The notes under the pieces were generated by a model. That model made no database searches, was not told the DNA's origin, and saw only the letters and a list, made by a program, of their open reading frames with translations. Of a stretch of 64,000 nucleotides of DNA, positions 16,584 through 25,304 are shown piece after piece. Made by a program: the position numbers and the translations under genes. Numbering within the stretch: the first letter of the stretch is position 1; every line of letters starts with the position of its first letter. This DNA is from Croceibacterium_A sp035555595 (lineage in GTDB: Bacteria; Pseudomonadota; Alphaproteobacteria; Sphingomonadales; Sphingomonadaceae), in the NCBI GenBank assembly GCA_035555595.1, contig DATMGK010000037.1, positions 1-64,000 on the forward strand, read 5' to 3'.

Positions 16584-18683
16584 ATGAAAAAGCTTTTGCT
16601 GCATTCCGCAGCCTGCGTTGCCTTGTGCACGCCAGTTGCCGGGTGGGCGCAAGACGCGACCACATCGGAAAACGGTGAAATTCTCGTGATCGGTGAAGCC
16701 GATACGATTGCCGCCTCCGTCGCCACGCGCGTTGCGGTGGACGCGATGGAAACACCGTTCACCATCACTCAGGTGTCCAGCGAAGTCCTTGAAGAAACCG
16801 CCGCCCGCTCGCTTGGTGATGCGCTGCGCTATGCAGGCACCGTTGGCGGCACCGACAACTTCGGCAACGCTGGCGAGTTCTTCTCGTCGCGCGGTTTCCA
16901 GTTGGCGGCGGGCAGCAACTATTTCCGTGATGGATTGCGTTACCGGAAATACGGGCAGGTTTCGCTTTATGACATGGAGCGGCTGGAACTGCTGCGCGGC
17001 CCAGCCTCCGTCCTCTACGGCGCACTGCAGCCGGGTGGCGTGCTCAATATCGTGAGCCGCAAGCCGCAGGAAGATCCGCACACGACCATCCGTTTCCGGG
17101 GCGGAAGCTGGGACTATTACCAGGCCACCGTGGATAGCACCGGGCCGGTGACGGGCGGCATCAACTATCGCCTTCAGGGCCTGTACGAGACCGCGAACAG
17201 TTTTCGCGATCTGGTGAATAACGAATCAAAGGGCGTTTCCGGCACAGCCGATTTTCACATCTCCCCAACCACGCTCGTAACCGCGCGCGCATCGTGGTTC
17301 GATGATCGTCGCACCGGCGACCGCGGCACCGTGATGTCATATCAGGACGATGGGCGCTTCACCGCCGGCAACGGCCGCAAGTTCGATTTCGCTGACATCC
17401 CGCGTTCGCGTTTTCTGGGCGAGAAGTTCGGCGAGAGCAATTTCCGCGATATCAATCTGTCGCTCTCAGTGCGTCAGCAGCTTGGTGACCGGTGGGAACT
17501 GCGGGGCGACGTGGTCCGTTCGGATCAGAAGGAACAACGCGTCTTCATCTGGGCCATTTCGACCGAACAGATCGTCGATGCCAACGGCCTGCTTAGCCGC
17601 GAGATCGGCGATTGGGACGCCCGCCTGAAGGGAACGTTGGGACGGCTGGAACTTGCCGGCGAAATCGAGACTGGCCCGATCACCCACAAGCTCGTGTTTG
17701 GCGGGGAATACGAACATTTCCGCAATGATCGCACGAATAATCGCTACCGGTTCTCCGCCATAGATATCTACGATCCGGTCTATATCGGCATTCGGCCTGT
17801 GAATGGCGCCCAGACCGTGAATTCACCGTATGGAAGCCTGTTCAAGAGCAAAGGCGCCTATATCCAGGACGTGATGGAAATCGGCCAGCACTTCGTGCTG
17901 CTGGGCGGTCTGCGTTACGACCATGTGACGGACGTCAATACGCTCAACGATACCCGCCGCCAGATCGCAGAGGGCTGGACGCCGCAGGCCGGCCTTGTCT
18001 GGCGCCCCACGCCGTTCGTTTCGCCCTACATCAGCTACACCCGCAGCTTCGTACCGCAAGGCGGCACGGACGTAGACGGTAACCCGTTCGACCCGGAGAA
18101 GGGCGAACAGTGGGAAGGCGGTGTGAAGCTCGACATCCGGCCCGCACGGGCCATCGTCACCGCTGCCGTTTTCACGCTGGATCGTGACAACCTGACCGTT
18201 GCCGACCCGGATAACCCCGGCTTCAGCATCCTTTCGGGTCTTCAGCGGAGCAAGGGCCTGGAATTCTCGATAGATGCCAACCCGGTCGATGCGCTTCGCG
18301 TAACGCTGAACTGGAACCACCTGTTCTCCGCGAAATATATCACGGACAACAACAATGCGGGCAACACCATCCCAAACGCGCCAAGCAACGCGGTGGGCCT
18401 GTTCGTATCCTACGATCTCGACGGTGGGGCTGATGGATGGTCGGTCAACGCCGGGGCGACCCATGTCGGCCGCCGCTATGGCATCAACACCAATACGTTC
18501 TGGCTGCCGTCCTACACCCTGTTCGACCTCGGCGCGCGCTATCGCGTGAACGAGAATCTGCAGTTCATGGCCAGCATCCGCAACCTGTTCGACGAGACGT
18601 ATTATACCGGTGCCATCAACACGACTTCGGTGAATGTCGGCGCTCCGCGCAATTTCACTCTGGAAGTGCGCGCGGGAATCTGA
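16584..18683 (+). CDS. TonB-dependent siderophore receptor
   Basis: The 699-residue protein has a signal peptide (about 1-22, ending VAGWAQ), a TonB-box-like GEILVIGEA segment, a plug domain (about 45-155) and a 22-strand barrel ending in LEVRAGI. Plug signatures are ETPFTITQVSSEVL, SRGFQL, LRGPASVLYGALQPGGVLN and IVSRKP, which are typical of the ferrichrome/pyoverdine/hydroxamate receptor group. It imports ferric siderophores across the outer membrane with TonB-ExbBD. AGGAG lies eight bases before ATG 16584. The PepSY protein is encoded just upstream, and a strong terminator follows. The siderophore cannot be named from sequence. Confidence 0.93.
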   Translation: MKKLLLHSAACVALCTPVAGWAQDATTSENGEILVIGEADTIAASVATRVAVDAMETPFTITQVSSEVLEETAARSLGDALRYAGTVGGTDNFGNAGEFFSSRGFQLAAGSNYFRDGLRYRKYGQVSLYDMERLELLRGPASVLYGALQPGGVLNIVSRKPQEDPHTTIRFRGGSWDYYQATVDSTGPVTGGINYRLQGLYETANSFRDLVNNESKGVSGTADFHISPTTLVTARASWFDDRRTGDRGTVMSYQDDGRFTAGNGRKFDFADIPRSRFLGEKFGESNFRDINLSLSVRQQLGDRWELRGDVVRSDQKEQRVFIWAISTEQIVDANGLLSREIGDWDARLKGTLGRLELAGEIETGPITHKLVFGGEYEHFRNDRTNNRYRFSAIDIYDPVYIGIRPVNGAQTVNSPYGSLFKSKGAYIQDVMEIGQHFVLLGGLRYDHVTDVNTLNDTRRQIAEGWTPQAGLVWRPTPFVSPYISYTRSFVPQGGTDVDGNPFDPEKGEQWEGGVKLDIRPARAIVTAAVFTLDRDNLTVADPDNPGFSILSGLQRSKGLEFSIDANPVDALRVTLNWNHLFSAKYITDNNNAGNTIPNAPSNAVGLFVSYDLDGGADGWSVNAGATHVGRRYGINTNTFWLPSYTLFDLGARYRVNENLQFMASIRNLFDETYYTGAINTTSVNVGAPRNFTLEVRAGI

Positions 18684-18693
18684 CCGCACAAAG

Positions 18694-18731
18694 AAAAACC
18701 GGCCGGTCTGCTGAGACCGGCCGGTTTTTTC
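18694..18731. terminator. Bidirectional rho-independent terminator
   Basis: A 12-bp GC-rich stem (18698-18709 with 18714-18725, loop GCTG) is extended by four A-T pairs. It is flanked by A5 on the left and T6 on the right. It sits between the convergent TonB receptor and typA stops and can serve both. Confidence 0.95.
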
Positions 18732-18733
18732 AT

Positions 18734-20563
18734 TCAGCCTTCCTTGCGGCTCTGCCGCTTGCGCTCATGCGGATCGAGGTAGCGCTTGCGCAGCCGGATG
18801 GACTGCGGCGTCACTTCAACCAGCTCATCGTCCTGAATATAGGCGATGGCCTGTTCCAGCGTCATCTTGCGCGGCGGCGTGAGGCGGACGGCATCGTCCT
18901 TGCCGGTGGAGCGGAAGTTGGTGAGCTGCTTGGATTTGAGAGGATTGACCTCGAGGTCCTGCGTCTTGGCGTTCTCGCCAATCACCATGCCTTCATAGAG
19001 CTTGTCACCGGGGCTCACGAACAAAACGCCGCGATCTTCCAGCGCGTTGAGAGCGTAGGCCACGGCTTCGCCCTGCTCCATCGAGATGAGGACGCCGTTC
19101 TGGCGGCCGCTGATCGGCCCCTTGTAGGGCCCATACTTCTCGAACAGCCGGTTCATGATGCCGGTGCCGCGCGTGTCGGACAGGAATTCGCCGTGATAGC
19201 CGATCAGGCCACGGCTCGGCGCGCTGAAGGTAATGCGCGTCTTGCCGCCACCGCTGGGCCGCATATCGGTCATCTCACCCTTGCGCTGGGCGATCTTCTC
19301 GACAACCGTGCCAGAGAACTCTTCGTCCACATCGACGACCACCGTTTCATACGGTTCCTCGCGCCCGCCAGGCCCTTCCTGGAACAGCACGCGCGGGCGA
19401 CTGATCGACAGCTCAAAGCCTTCGCGACGCATGTTTTCGATCAGCACGCCGAGTTGCAGTTCGCCACGACCGGCGACTTCGAACGCGTCCTTGCCGCTGC
19501 TTTCGGTTACGCGGATGGCGACGTTCGTTTCCGCCTCACGCTCCAGCCGGTCGCGGATAACGCGGCTCTGCACCTTGTCACCCTCGCGCCCTGCATAAGG
19601 GCTGTCGTTGACGCCGAAAGTCATCGCCAGCGTCGGCGGATCGATGGGCCGCGCCGTGATCGGCGAAGTTACCGTGGGGGTGGCGATAGTGTTGGAAACG
19701 GTCGCCTTGGTCAGGCCGGCGATGGCAACGATGTCGCCTGCTTCGGCGCTTTCCACCGGCACGCGATCCAGCCCGCGATAGGCGAAAACCTTGGTCGCGC
19801 GCCCATCTTCCACCGGGTTTCCATCAACGTCGATGGCCTTGATCGGCATGTTGATGTCCAGCCGGCCGCTTTCGATACGGCCGGTGAGGATACGGCCGAG
19901 GAACGGGTCGCGATCGAGCAGGGTGGCGAGCATCTTGAACTCGCCGGTCTTGTCGAGGCCCGGTTCCGGCACGTGGCCAACAATGGCCTGGAACAACGGG
20001 ATCAGGTTGCCTTCGCGCACATCGGCATCTTCGCCGGCATAGCCGGCGCGGCCGGAAGCGTAGAGGCAGGGGAAATCGAGTTGTTCGTCAGTAGCGTCCA
20101 GCGCCACGAACAGATCGAACACTTCGTTCAGAACTTCGTCGGCGCGCGCATCGGGCCGATCAATCTTGTTGATCACGACGATGGGCCGCAAGCCGAGGCC
20201 GAGCGCCTTGCCGGTAACGAATTTGGTCTGCGGCATCGGGCCTTCGGCCGAATCGACCAGCAGGATCACACCGTCCACCATGCTGAGGATTCGTTCCACC
20301 TCCGCACCGAAGTCCGCGTGGCCGGGAGTATCGACGATATTGATGCGGAATGTTTCGGCGGAACCCGGCGGCTTCCATTCGACCGAAGTAGGCTTGGCCA
20401 GGATGGTGATTCCGCGTTCCCGCTCCAGATCGTTGGAGTCCATCGCCCGTTCTTCAACGCGCTGATTCTCGCGGAAAGTCCCGGACTGGCGGAACAATTG
20501 GTCGACAAGCGTGGTCTTGCCGTGATCGACGTGGGCAATGATCGCCACGTTGCGAAGGCTCAT
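18734..20563 (-). CDS. typA: Translational GTPase TypA/BipA
   Basis: The 609-residue protein has the usual TypA length. It shows the G1 motif AHVDHGKTT, G2 region RERGITI, G3 DTPGH and G4 NKID, followed by EF-G-like domains II, III and V and the TypA-specific C-terminal domain (IRLRKRYLDPHERKR at the end). TypA binds ribosomes and assists 50S assembly and stress or cold adaptation. The ATG at 20563 is well placed. It is monocistronic, with its own promoter in the 20564-20772 gap and the shared terminator downstream. Confidence 0.96.
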   Translation of the reverse strand: MSLRNVAIIAHVDHGKTTLVDQLFRQSGTFRENQRVEERAMDSNDLERERGITILAKPTSVEWKPPGSAETFRINIVDTPGHADFGAEVERILSMVDGVILLVDSAEGPMPQTKFVTGKALGLGLRPIVVINKIDRPDARADEVLNEVFDLFVALDATDEQLDFPCLYASGRAGYAGEDADVREGNLIPLFQAIVGHVPEPGLDKTGEFKMLATLLDRDPFLGRILTGRIESGRLDINMPIKAIDVDGNPVEDGRATKVFAYRGLDRVPVESAEAGDIVAIAGLTKATVSNTIATPTVTSPITARPIDPPTLAMTFGVNDSPYAGREGDKVQSRVIRDRLEREAETNVAIRVTESSGKDAFEVAGRGELQLGVLIENMRREGFELSISRPRVLFQEGPGGREEPYETVVVDVDEEFSGTVVEKIAQRKGEMTDMRPSGGGKTRITFSAPSRGLIGYHGEFLSDTRGTGIMNRLFEKYGPYKGPISGRQNGVLISMEQGEAVAYALNALEDRGVLFVSPGDKLYEGMVIGENAKTQDLEVNPLKSKQLTNFRSTGKDDAVRLTPPRKMTLEQAIAYIQDDELVEVTPQSIRLRKRYLDPHERKRQSRKEG

Positions 20564-20772
20564 AAAACAGGTCTCTTTTATGGGGTATATGCGGCGCGGC
20601 CCTTAGGCGGTGCGCGGGTCGCTGTCCACCTCGGCGCGAAGGTGGGGAAAGACTCTTTTCCGGCCCATGTGGCCCATGGTGCAATCAAGGGCTTAATCCG
20701 GCGGGCAATTTGGCATAGGGGGCGGTCGATCTTATATCGGCAGCATAGCCCCCACCCTGGAGAGAACCCGAG
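20564..20772. promoter_or_regulatory. Divergent promoter region of typA and transaldolase
   Basis: This 209-base gap separates two divergent housekeeping genes. GGAGAG at 20760-20765 is the ribosome-binding site for the transaldolase. CATAAAA/TTTTATG (20561-20581) is an inverted repeat across the typA start region; it may be chance. No other structure is evident. Confidence 0.5.
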
Positions 20773-21978
20773 ATGAACGACACGAGCCTGCACCCGCTCG
20801 AACAGTTGGCCGCGACCAATCCGGACGCGGAGATCTGGTGGGATTCGAGCCCGCTGATCTTTCCGAGCTGGAAAGAAGAAACGCTGGCCAAGGCGCCGGA
20901 GGGCGAGCGCGCGGAATGGGACGCGCAACTGACCCGCTTTTACGACGATGCTACGATCCAGCGCGACGGCACCATGGGCTTCCGTGGCGTAACCACCAAT
21001 CCGCCGCTGAGCCTGCAGGCAATCAAGCTGGCTCCCGAAATGTGGGCTGCGGAAATCAAGAGCATCGCGGCAAAGAACCCCGACCTCGATTACGAGGGCG
21101 TTTACTGGACGATGTACCTCGACCTGGTGAAGAAAGGCGCGGACGCCATTCGCCCGGTCTATGACAAGTCCGGCGGCAAGTACGGCTTCCTTTCCGGCCA
21201 GGTCGATCCGCGATTCGTGCGGGACGGCGACAAGATGCTGGCTCAGGGCCTGACCATTGCCAAACAGGGAGCCAACGTGATGGTCAAGCTGCCCGGGTCG
21301 AAGGAAGGCTACGAGGTTCTGGAAGAACTGACTGCGCGCGGCATTTCCACCAACAACACCACCAGCTTCACCGTGCCGCAGTACATGCGTTGCATGGCCG
21401 CCGTGAGCGCAGGCCTGCTGCGTGCGAAGGCGGCTGGCATCGATCTTTCGAAGTGGCGTTCAGTCATCACCCACATGTCCGCTCGTCTGGGCGAACTGTC
21501 CGACTGGAAGACGGAAGCCAAGGCACGCGGGATTGAACTGACCCTGCCGGAAATCCGCGACGGCGAAGAAGCGGTGCTCAAACGCGCCTATCACTATGGC
21601 AAGAGCATCGGGCACCCGTCCAAGATGCTGCAGTGCTCCATGCGCGTTGAAAAGGACGATCGCACCGGCAAGACGGTGAGCCGCCATATCCAGGATTTCG
21701 GCGGCAGCGACATGGTCTATACCTGCCCCCCCGGCTACATCGCCGGCCTGATGACCGCCGGTCTGGAACCGTTCGATCCGCATGCGATCGACCGGGAGCC
21801 GAACAAGGCGAGCATCGAAAAGCTGATGAAGCTGCCCAGCTTCCGCGCCGCTTACGAATTCGACGGCATGACGCCGGACCAGTTCGCCCATTTCGGCGCC
21901 TTCAAGGCCACTGAAACCGAATTCGCCGCGGCGACTCGCCAGACGGTGGACTTCGTGCGGATAACGCTCGAACAATAA
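20773..21978 (+). CDS. tal: Transaldolase
   Basis: The 401-residue protein has the TAL barrel signatures: GVTTNPPLSLQA at about 75-86, MVKLPGSKEGYEVLEEL with the likely Schiff-base lysine, and GISTNNTTSFTVPQ. Near the end, CPPGYIAGLM and the QFAHFGAF segment fit the longer transaldolase subgroup. It transfers dihydroxyacetone units between sugar phosphates in the non-oxidative pentose phosphate pathway. It is longer than the 316-residue enterobacterial enzyme. It stands alone and is followed by a hairpin terminator. Confidence 0.88.
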   Translation: MNDTSLHPLEQLAATNPDAEIWWDSSPLIFPSWKEETLAKAPEGERAEWDAQLTRFYDDATIQRDGTMGFRGVTTNPPLSLQAIKLAPEMWAAEIKSIAAKNPDLDYEGVYWTMYLDLVKKGADAIRPVYDKSGGKYGFLSGQVDPRFVRDGDKMLAQGLTIAKQGANVMVKLPGSKEGYEVLEELTARGISTNNTTSFTVPQYMRCMAAVSAGLLRAKAAGIDLSKWRSVITHMSARLGELSDWKTEAKARGIELTLPEIRDGEEAVLKRAYHYGKSIGHPSKMLQCSMRVEKDDRTGKTVSRHIQDFGGSDMVYTCPPGYIAGLMTAGLEPFDPHAIDREPNKASIEKLMKLPSFRAAYEFDGMTPDQFAHFGAFKATETEFAAATRQTVDFVRITLEQ

Positions 21979-21986
21979 TAAGGATT

Positions 21987-22024
21987 GCCCCGGCCCCGCG
22001 ATCGGTGGGGCCGGGGCGCCTTTA
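21987..22024 (+). terminator. Rho-independent-like terminator after transaldolase
   Basis: GCCCCGGCCCC (21987-21997) pairs perfectly with GGGGCCGGGGC (22007-22017) around a 9-nt loop, followed by GCCTTTAT. The stem is strong and the T-run weak. Confidence 0.7.
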
Positions 22025-22180
22025 TCCGCGGCGCTCTCCCAATCGGTCGAGAGCCTGAAGCAATTTATCGAAATCGCTCGTACCGTCATCCACGGCGAAG
22101 ACGGTCTTCAGACTGGTGCCAAGCATCCTCAAGTTCGTTTGAGTAAGCAGGCCAACCGCAACTATTCTATCATTTTCCAT
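22022..22180 (-). CDS. Small protein of unknown function
   Basis: This open frame of 52 codons begins MENDRIVAVGLLTQ and ends in a DFDKLLQALDRLGE-like helix. The composition looks protein-like, and it lies on the same strand as the GtrA gene that ends at 22291. The frame stays open upstream, with a TTG at 22273 as an alternative start, but no good ribosome-binding site precedes either. It fills most of the 21979-22290 interval. I believe short proteins of this style recur in sphingomonads, but I cannot verify that here. Confidence 0.45.
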   Translation of the reverse strand: MENDRIVAVGLLTQTNLRMLGTSLKTVFAVDDGTSDFDKLLQALDRLGERRG

Positions 22181-22290
22181 CGCAAACACCGTCGCGCGAT
22201 TAAAAGCGCGAAACTCCTTCGCCGGATCAATGAAATGGTGCGGTCCCGGTTCCAGAACTGATCTTTTGCGCAAGTCCGCGCGCCGAACGG

Positions 22291-22758
22291 TTACACCTGA
22301 CGGAAGTTGAAAACCGCATTCAGCAGGAAAACGACAAGCCCCGCAAAGAGCGAAACGATCACGCGCGCTGTCAGATAGTGGAGCGAGGTCAGTTCCAGCA
22401 AAGCCGCGTAGAAAATCAAGGTCACCGCCAAACCGACGCCCGCGTTGATCAGGAACAGGGCATAACCGCTGGCCCGCCCCCGATCTGTGCCGCGAAAGAT
22501 CCACGCCCGGCCCAGCAGATAGTGCAGCGAATTGGCCACAAGGAAGCCGATGCCAGCAGCCGGCACTTCCCGGAATCCTGCCCACTGCACCAGGGCGTAG
22601 AGCACACCCAGGCCAAGCAGGAACACACCGCAACTGACCGCTGTGTTACGCAGCAACATCGCGCCCACCCGCAGCGACAGCAGGCGCGAGAGCAATCCTG
22701 CCTCTCTTCCCGGCCGATGATGCGGAAAAGTCGCCTCCTCTCGCGCGCACCCGTCCAT
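22291..22758 (-). CDS. GtrA family membrane protein
   Basis: The 155-residue protein has four predicted membrane helices and the GtrA hallmarks: an N-terminal helix, a helix-2 LVANSLHYLLGRAWIFR segment, and a final VFNFRQV. GtrA proteins are implicated in moving polyprenyl-linked sugars across the inner membrane for surface glycan modification. The N-terminal 30 residues are polar and longer than usual, so a later start is possible. The ATG at 22758 overlaps the stop of the ferritin-like gene as TGATG, which suggests translational coupling. Confidence 0.88.
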   Translation of the reverse strand: MDGCAREEATFPHHRPGREAGLLSRLLSLRVGAMLLRNTAVSCGVFLLGLGVLYALVQWAGFREVPAAGIGFLVANSLHYLLGRAWIFRGTDRGRASGYALFLINAGVGLAVTLIFYAALLELTSLHYLTARVIVSLFAGLVVFLLNAVFNFRQV

Positions 22759-23483
22759 CAGACGCTGGCAGCGACCATATTCGGGAGTGGAGATTCAGGC
22801 TCGCCCGCGTCAGGCCATTCTGCACGGCGGCGGACGAACGGATTGAGGAACAGTACCGGCAGCTTGAGAAAAAGCAGTTCGGAATGGATCAGGCCGTCCA
22901 CGCCCCGTTCCCACCATTTCGGATCACGACGGGCATGGGCGTGTAGCCAACCCTCGTAAGGCGCCCAGTGACTAGGCTCATCCTTTCGGATGATTTCGAA
23001 GATGCGCATCAGCACTGGGTCTGACCGAACCTGCGGGTTCGCCAGCAGCACTTCCACCTGCCGATAGCCACGCCTTTCCGTCAGGGCGATCACGCGGCAA
23101 AGCCTTTCGAACAGCTCGTCCCGATCGATCACTTCCTGCGTGTCCAGCCGATCGATCGATCGGCCGAACATTATTTCGATGAAACGATCGATGTGGCCGA
23201 ACCGCCGCCCCAGCCGCAGCGGCATCACCCCGCGCCGCTCGAACCAGCGGCGGAACATGACGTAGTGCTTACGTTCGTCCGCGCGATGGCTCTCGATCGC
23301 GGCAATCAACGGGAGATCATCCGGCGACCGGGCACGGACGGCGTCCAGCACCCGATCTATCGCGGTATATCCGCGATGTTCGTTATAGAGATAGATCGAC
23401 CCCAGAAGGTCGAGATACCGGCGGGCGAACAATGCGTACATGCCGCTCTCCCAAAGCCGCGTCGCAAGCGCGTATGATGGCAT
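22758..23483 (-). CDS. Ferritin-like four-helix diiron-type protein
   Basis: About 241 residues carry a putative diiron set: an early Glu in NEHRGY, then ESHRADERKH, TERRGY and RKDEPSHW. This gives two E-x-x-H motifs as in the ferritin-like/rubrerythrin superfamily. A hydrophobic stretch near the C-terminus (LLFLKLPVLFLNPF) suggests membrane contact. The substrate is unknown; oxygenase or desaturase activity is possible. I take the ATG at 23483; a TTG at 23501 is also open. Its end overlaps the GtrA gene, which may point to a lipid or glycolipid modification. Confidence 0.7.
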   Translation of the reverse strand: MPSYALATRLWESGMYALFARRYLDLLGSIYLYNEHRGYTAIDRVLDAVRARSPDDLPLIAAIESHRADERKHYVMFRRWFERRGVMPLRLGRRFGHIDRFIEIMFGRSIDRLDTQEVIDRDELFERLCRVIALTERRGYRQVEVLLANPQVRSDPVLMRIFEIIRKDEPSHWAPYEGWLHAHARRDPKWWERGVDGLIHSELLFLKLPVLFLNPFVRRRAEWPDAGEPESPLPNMVAASV

Positions 23484-23513
23484 GGAAGCGCGCACATACA
23501 AAGCACACAGATA

Positions 23514-24329
23514 CTACTCCCGGCCACCCCAGGTGTAGCTGAGAGCCAGACCGCCCGAGAGCTGATCGCGCGAACCATGGACGCGCACCAACGGGGAATC
23601 GGCCGCATCGCCCACCAGCCTGTCATATTTGGCATAAGCCGAGATGCCCCAATTGGGGCCGACTTCCGTCAGAAACGAGGCGGTCGCGCCAACGGCCTGC
23701 ACACCGCTGTCGGGATCGTATGCGGGCAGACCCGTGGCCACCGAGGTTTCCGGCGTGATGCCGAACCATGCGTCCTGATAGCGGCTGTCGCTCCACGTTA
23801 TGCGGGGGCCGAGCGAGAATAGCCAGCGATCGCCGTCACGGGCGACCCAGTCTGCCCCGGCGACACCGATCCAGCCTTTGTGACCGGTCACGCCCTTGCG
23901 CAGTTCACCACGCAGGCGGAAGCTTTCGCCCAGTTCAAGACCGGCGAACACGCCCGGTTCAATGCTGAACTTGATTGTCGGAACATCGGCGCCAACGTGC
24001 TTCGCCTTGCGCACGCCTTCCCAGTTGACCACCGGACCGATCGAAAAGCCGCCCGACTCGACCACAGAGAAGCCAAATCCCTGATCCGGCGCCTCGAACT
24101 CGAACGGCTGATCGCCGCGTGCGCGGTCGATGTTGACGTATGGGCCAACATCATAGGAATCCGATCCTGGATAGCTGGGATAGACCTGTGGACCCACCGT
24201 AATCCGATAACGCCAGGGTTCGCGGGTTTCCTCCTGCGCGGTGGCAGGGCCTGCGACGACGAGCGCCGCGCAAGCCATTGGCAAGGCGCGGCCGCGAAAG
24301 AATAATGAGATCAGGGCAATTCTCCACAT
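23514..24329 (-). CDS. MipA/OmpV family outer-membrane protein
   Basis: The 271-residue protein has a signal peptide (about 1-31, ending ATAQ). The beta-strand-rich body starts with YRITVGPQVYPSYPGSDSYD, typical of MipA/OmpV, and ends with the aromatic LSYTWGGRE strand. MipA scaffolds murein enzymes in E. coli, while OmpV relatives act as porin-like proteins, so the role is uncertain. The gene precedes the ferritin-like and GtrA genes on the same strand, with about 30 bases between, so the three may be co-transcribed. Confidence 0.85.
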   Translation of the reverse strand: MWRIALISLFFRGRALPMACAALVVAGPATAQEETREPWRYRITVGPQVYPSYPGSDSYDVGPYVNIDRARGDQPFEFEAPDQGFGFSVVESGGFSIGPVVNWEGVRKAKHVGADVPTIKFSIEPGVFAGLELGESFRLRGELRKGVTGHKGWIGVAGADWVARDGDRWLFSLGPRITWSDSRYQDAWFGITPETSVATGLPAYDPDSGVQAVGATASFLTEVGPNWGISAYAKYDRLVGDAADSPLVRVHGSRDQLSGGLALSYTWGGRE

Positions 24330-24423
24330 ACCGCTTCGCTGTTGCGAAGTGTCATGTGTGGATTACCGGCAATTCGCCCGCAAGTTCCCGTGCCACCATA
24401 AAGGCCGCCCGACAGCGCCTGAT

Positions 24424-25200
24424 TCAAAGCGCGGCGACGTAGCCCCCGTCGAGCGGAATAGTGGCTCCGTTGACATAGGCCCCTGCGCGTGAGGCAAGGA
24501 AAACCGCTGCTCCTTCGACGTCGTCCGGCGTTCCCGGTCGCCCGGCAGGAATGTATGTCGCCACGCTGTTACGCACGGCTTCCGACCTGGTGTCCGTCAA
24601 CCGGGAGTGAAACGGACCCGGCGCTATGGCGTTCACCCGGATGTGTTCGGGGCCGAAACGCTTCGCCAGCGATCGGGTGAGGTGATGCACCGCGGCCTTT
24701 GACGCGCCATAGGGATGCGCCTCCCAATTGGGCACGTGGAGCCCGCCGATTGACCCGAGGTTGATGATCCGCGCAGGTTCTTCCTCACTCGCCGCCGCGC
24801 GCAGGCACGGCAGCAATTGTTGCGTCAGGAAGAACAGGGACCGCAGGTTGACGCCCAACACATCGTCCCATGCGTCAACACTCATATCCTCGATCCCGCC
24901 GGGCGCGCTGGCGCCTGCGTTGTTGACGAGGATGTCCAGTTTATCTTCCCGCGCGGTGAAGCCACGAGCCAGTTTCGCCGGGCCATCTGCCAGCGACAGA
25001 TCAGCCGACAGCGCATGGCATTCGCCGTGCCCGGACAGCTGAGCGGCACAGGCATCGCCCCGCTGCTGATCCCGCGAAGCGATGTAGGTTCGCACACCGC
25101 GCCGGACGAAGCCCTGTGCAATCATCCGGCCGATGCCGCTGGTCCCGCCAGTGATCAGCGCAACCTTGCCGGAGATATCGAACAGACTGTCCTCGATCAT
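24424..25200 (-). CDS. Short-chain dehydrogenase/reductase
   Basis: The 258-residue classical SDR has TGGTSGIG at about 17-24, NNAG, a catalytic serine in LGSIGG, YGASKAA with the Tyr and Lys, and PLDGGY at the C-terminus. It resembles gluconate 5-dehydrogenase or 3-oxoacyl-ACP reductase-like (RhlG) enzymes. The substrate cannot be deduced. The ATG at 25200 is preferred to an upstream extension at 25227. It lies about 100 bases downstream of ligI on the same strand, so it may be transcribed with the lig genes. Confidence 0.85.
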   Translation of the reverse strand: MIEDSLFDISGKVALITGGTSGIGRMIAQGFVRRGVRTYIASRDQQRGDACAAQLSGHGECHALSADLSLADGPAKLARGFTAREDKLDILVNNAGASAPGGIEDMSVDAWDDVLGVNLRSLFFLTQQLLPCLRAAASEEEPARIINLGSIGGLHVPNWEAHPYGASKAAVHHLTRSLAKRFGPEHIRVNAIAPGPFHSRLTDTRSEAVRNSVATYIPAGRPGTPDDVEGAAVFLASRAGAYVNGATIPLDGGYVAAL

Positions 25201-25304
25201 AAGCGCACTCCATCCTGCGCGCGCCATCGCGCGCTGGCATGCCTAGCGGCGCGCGCGATCTGTTGCTGGTCTGGAACGGCGCTGGAACCGCACAGGTGGC
25301 CCCG

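Noticed and set aside
18437..20776. 779-codon plus-strand frame opposite typA
   Set aside because: It is antisense to typA, crosses the TonB receptor end and terminator, and has no domain; it is a GC-skew artefact.
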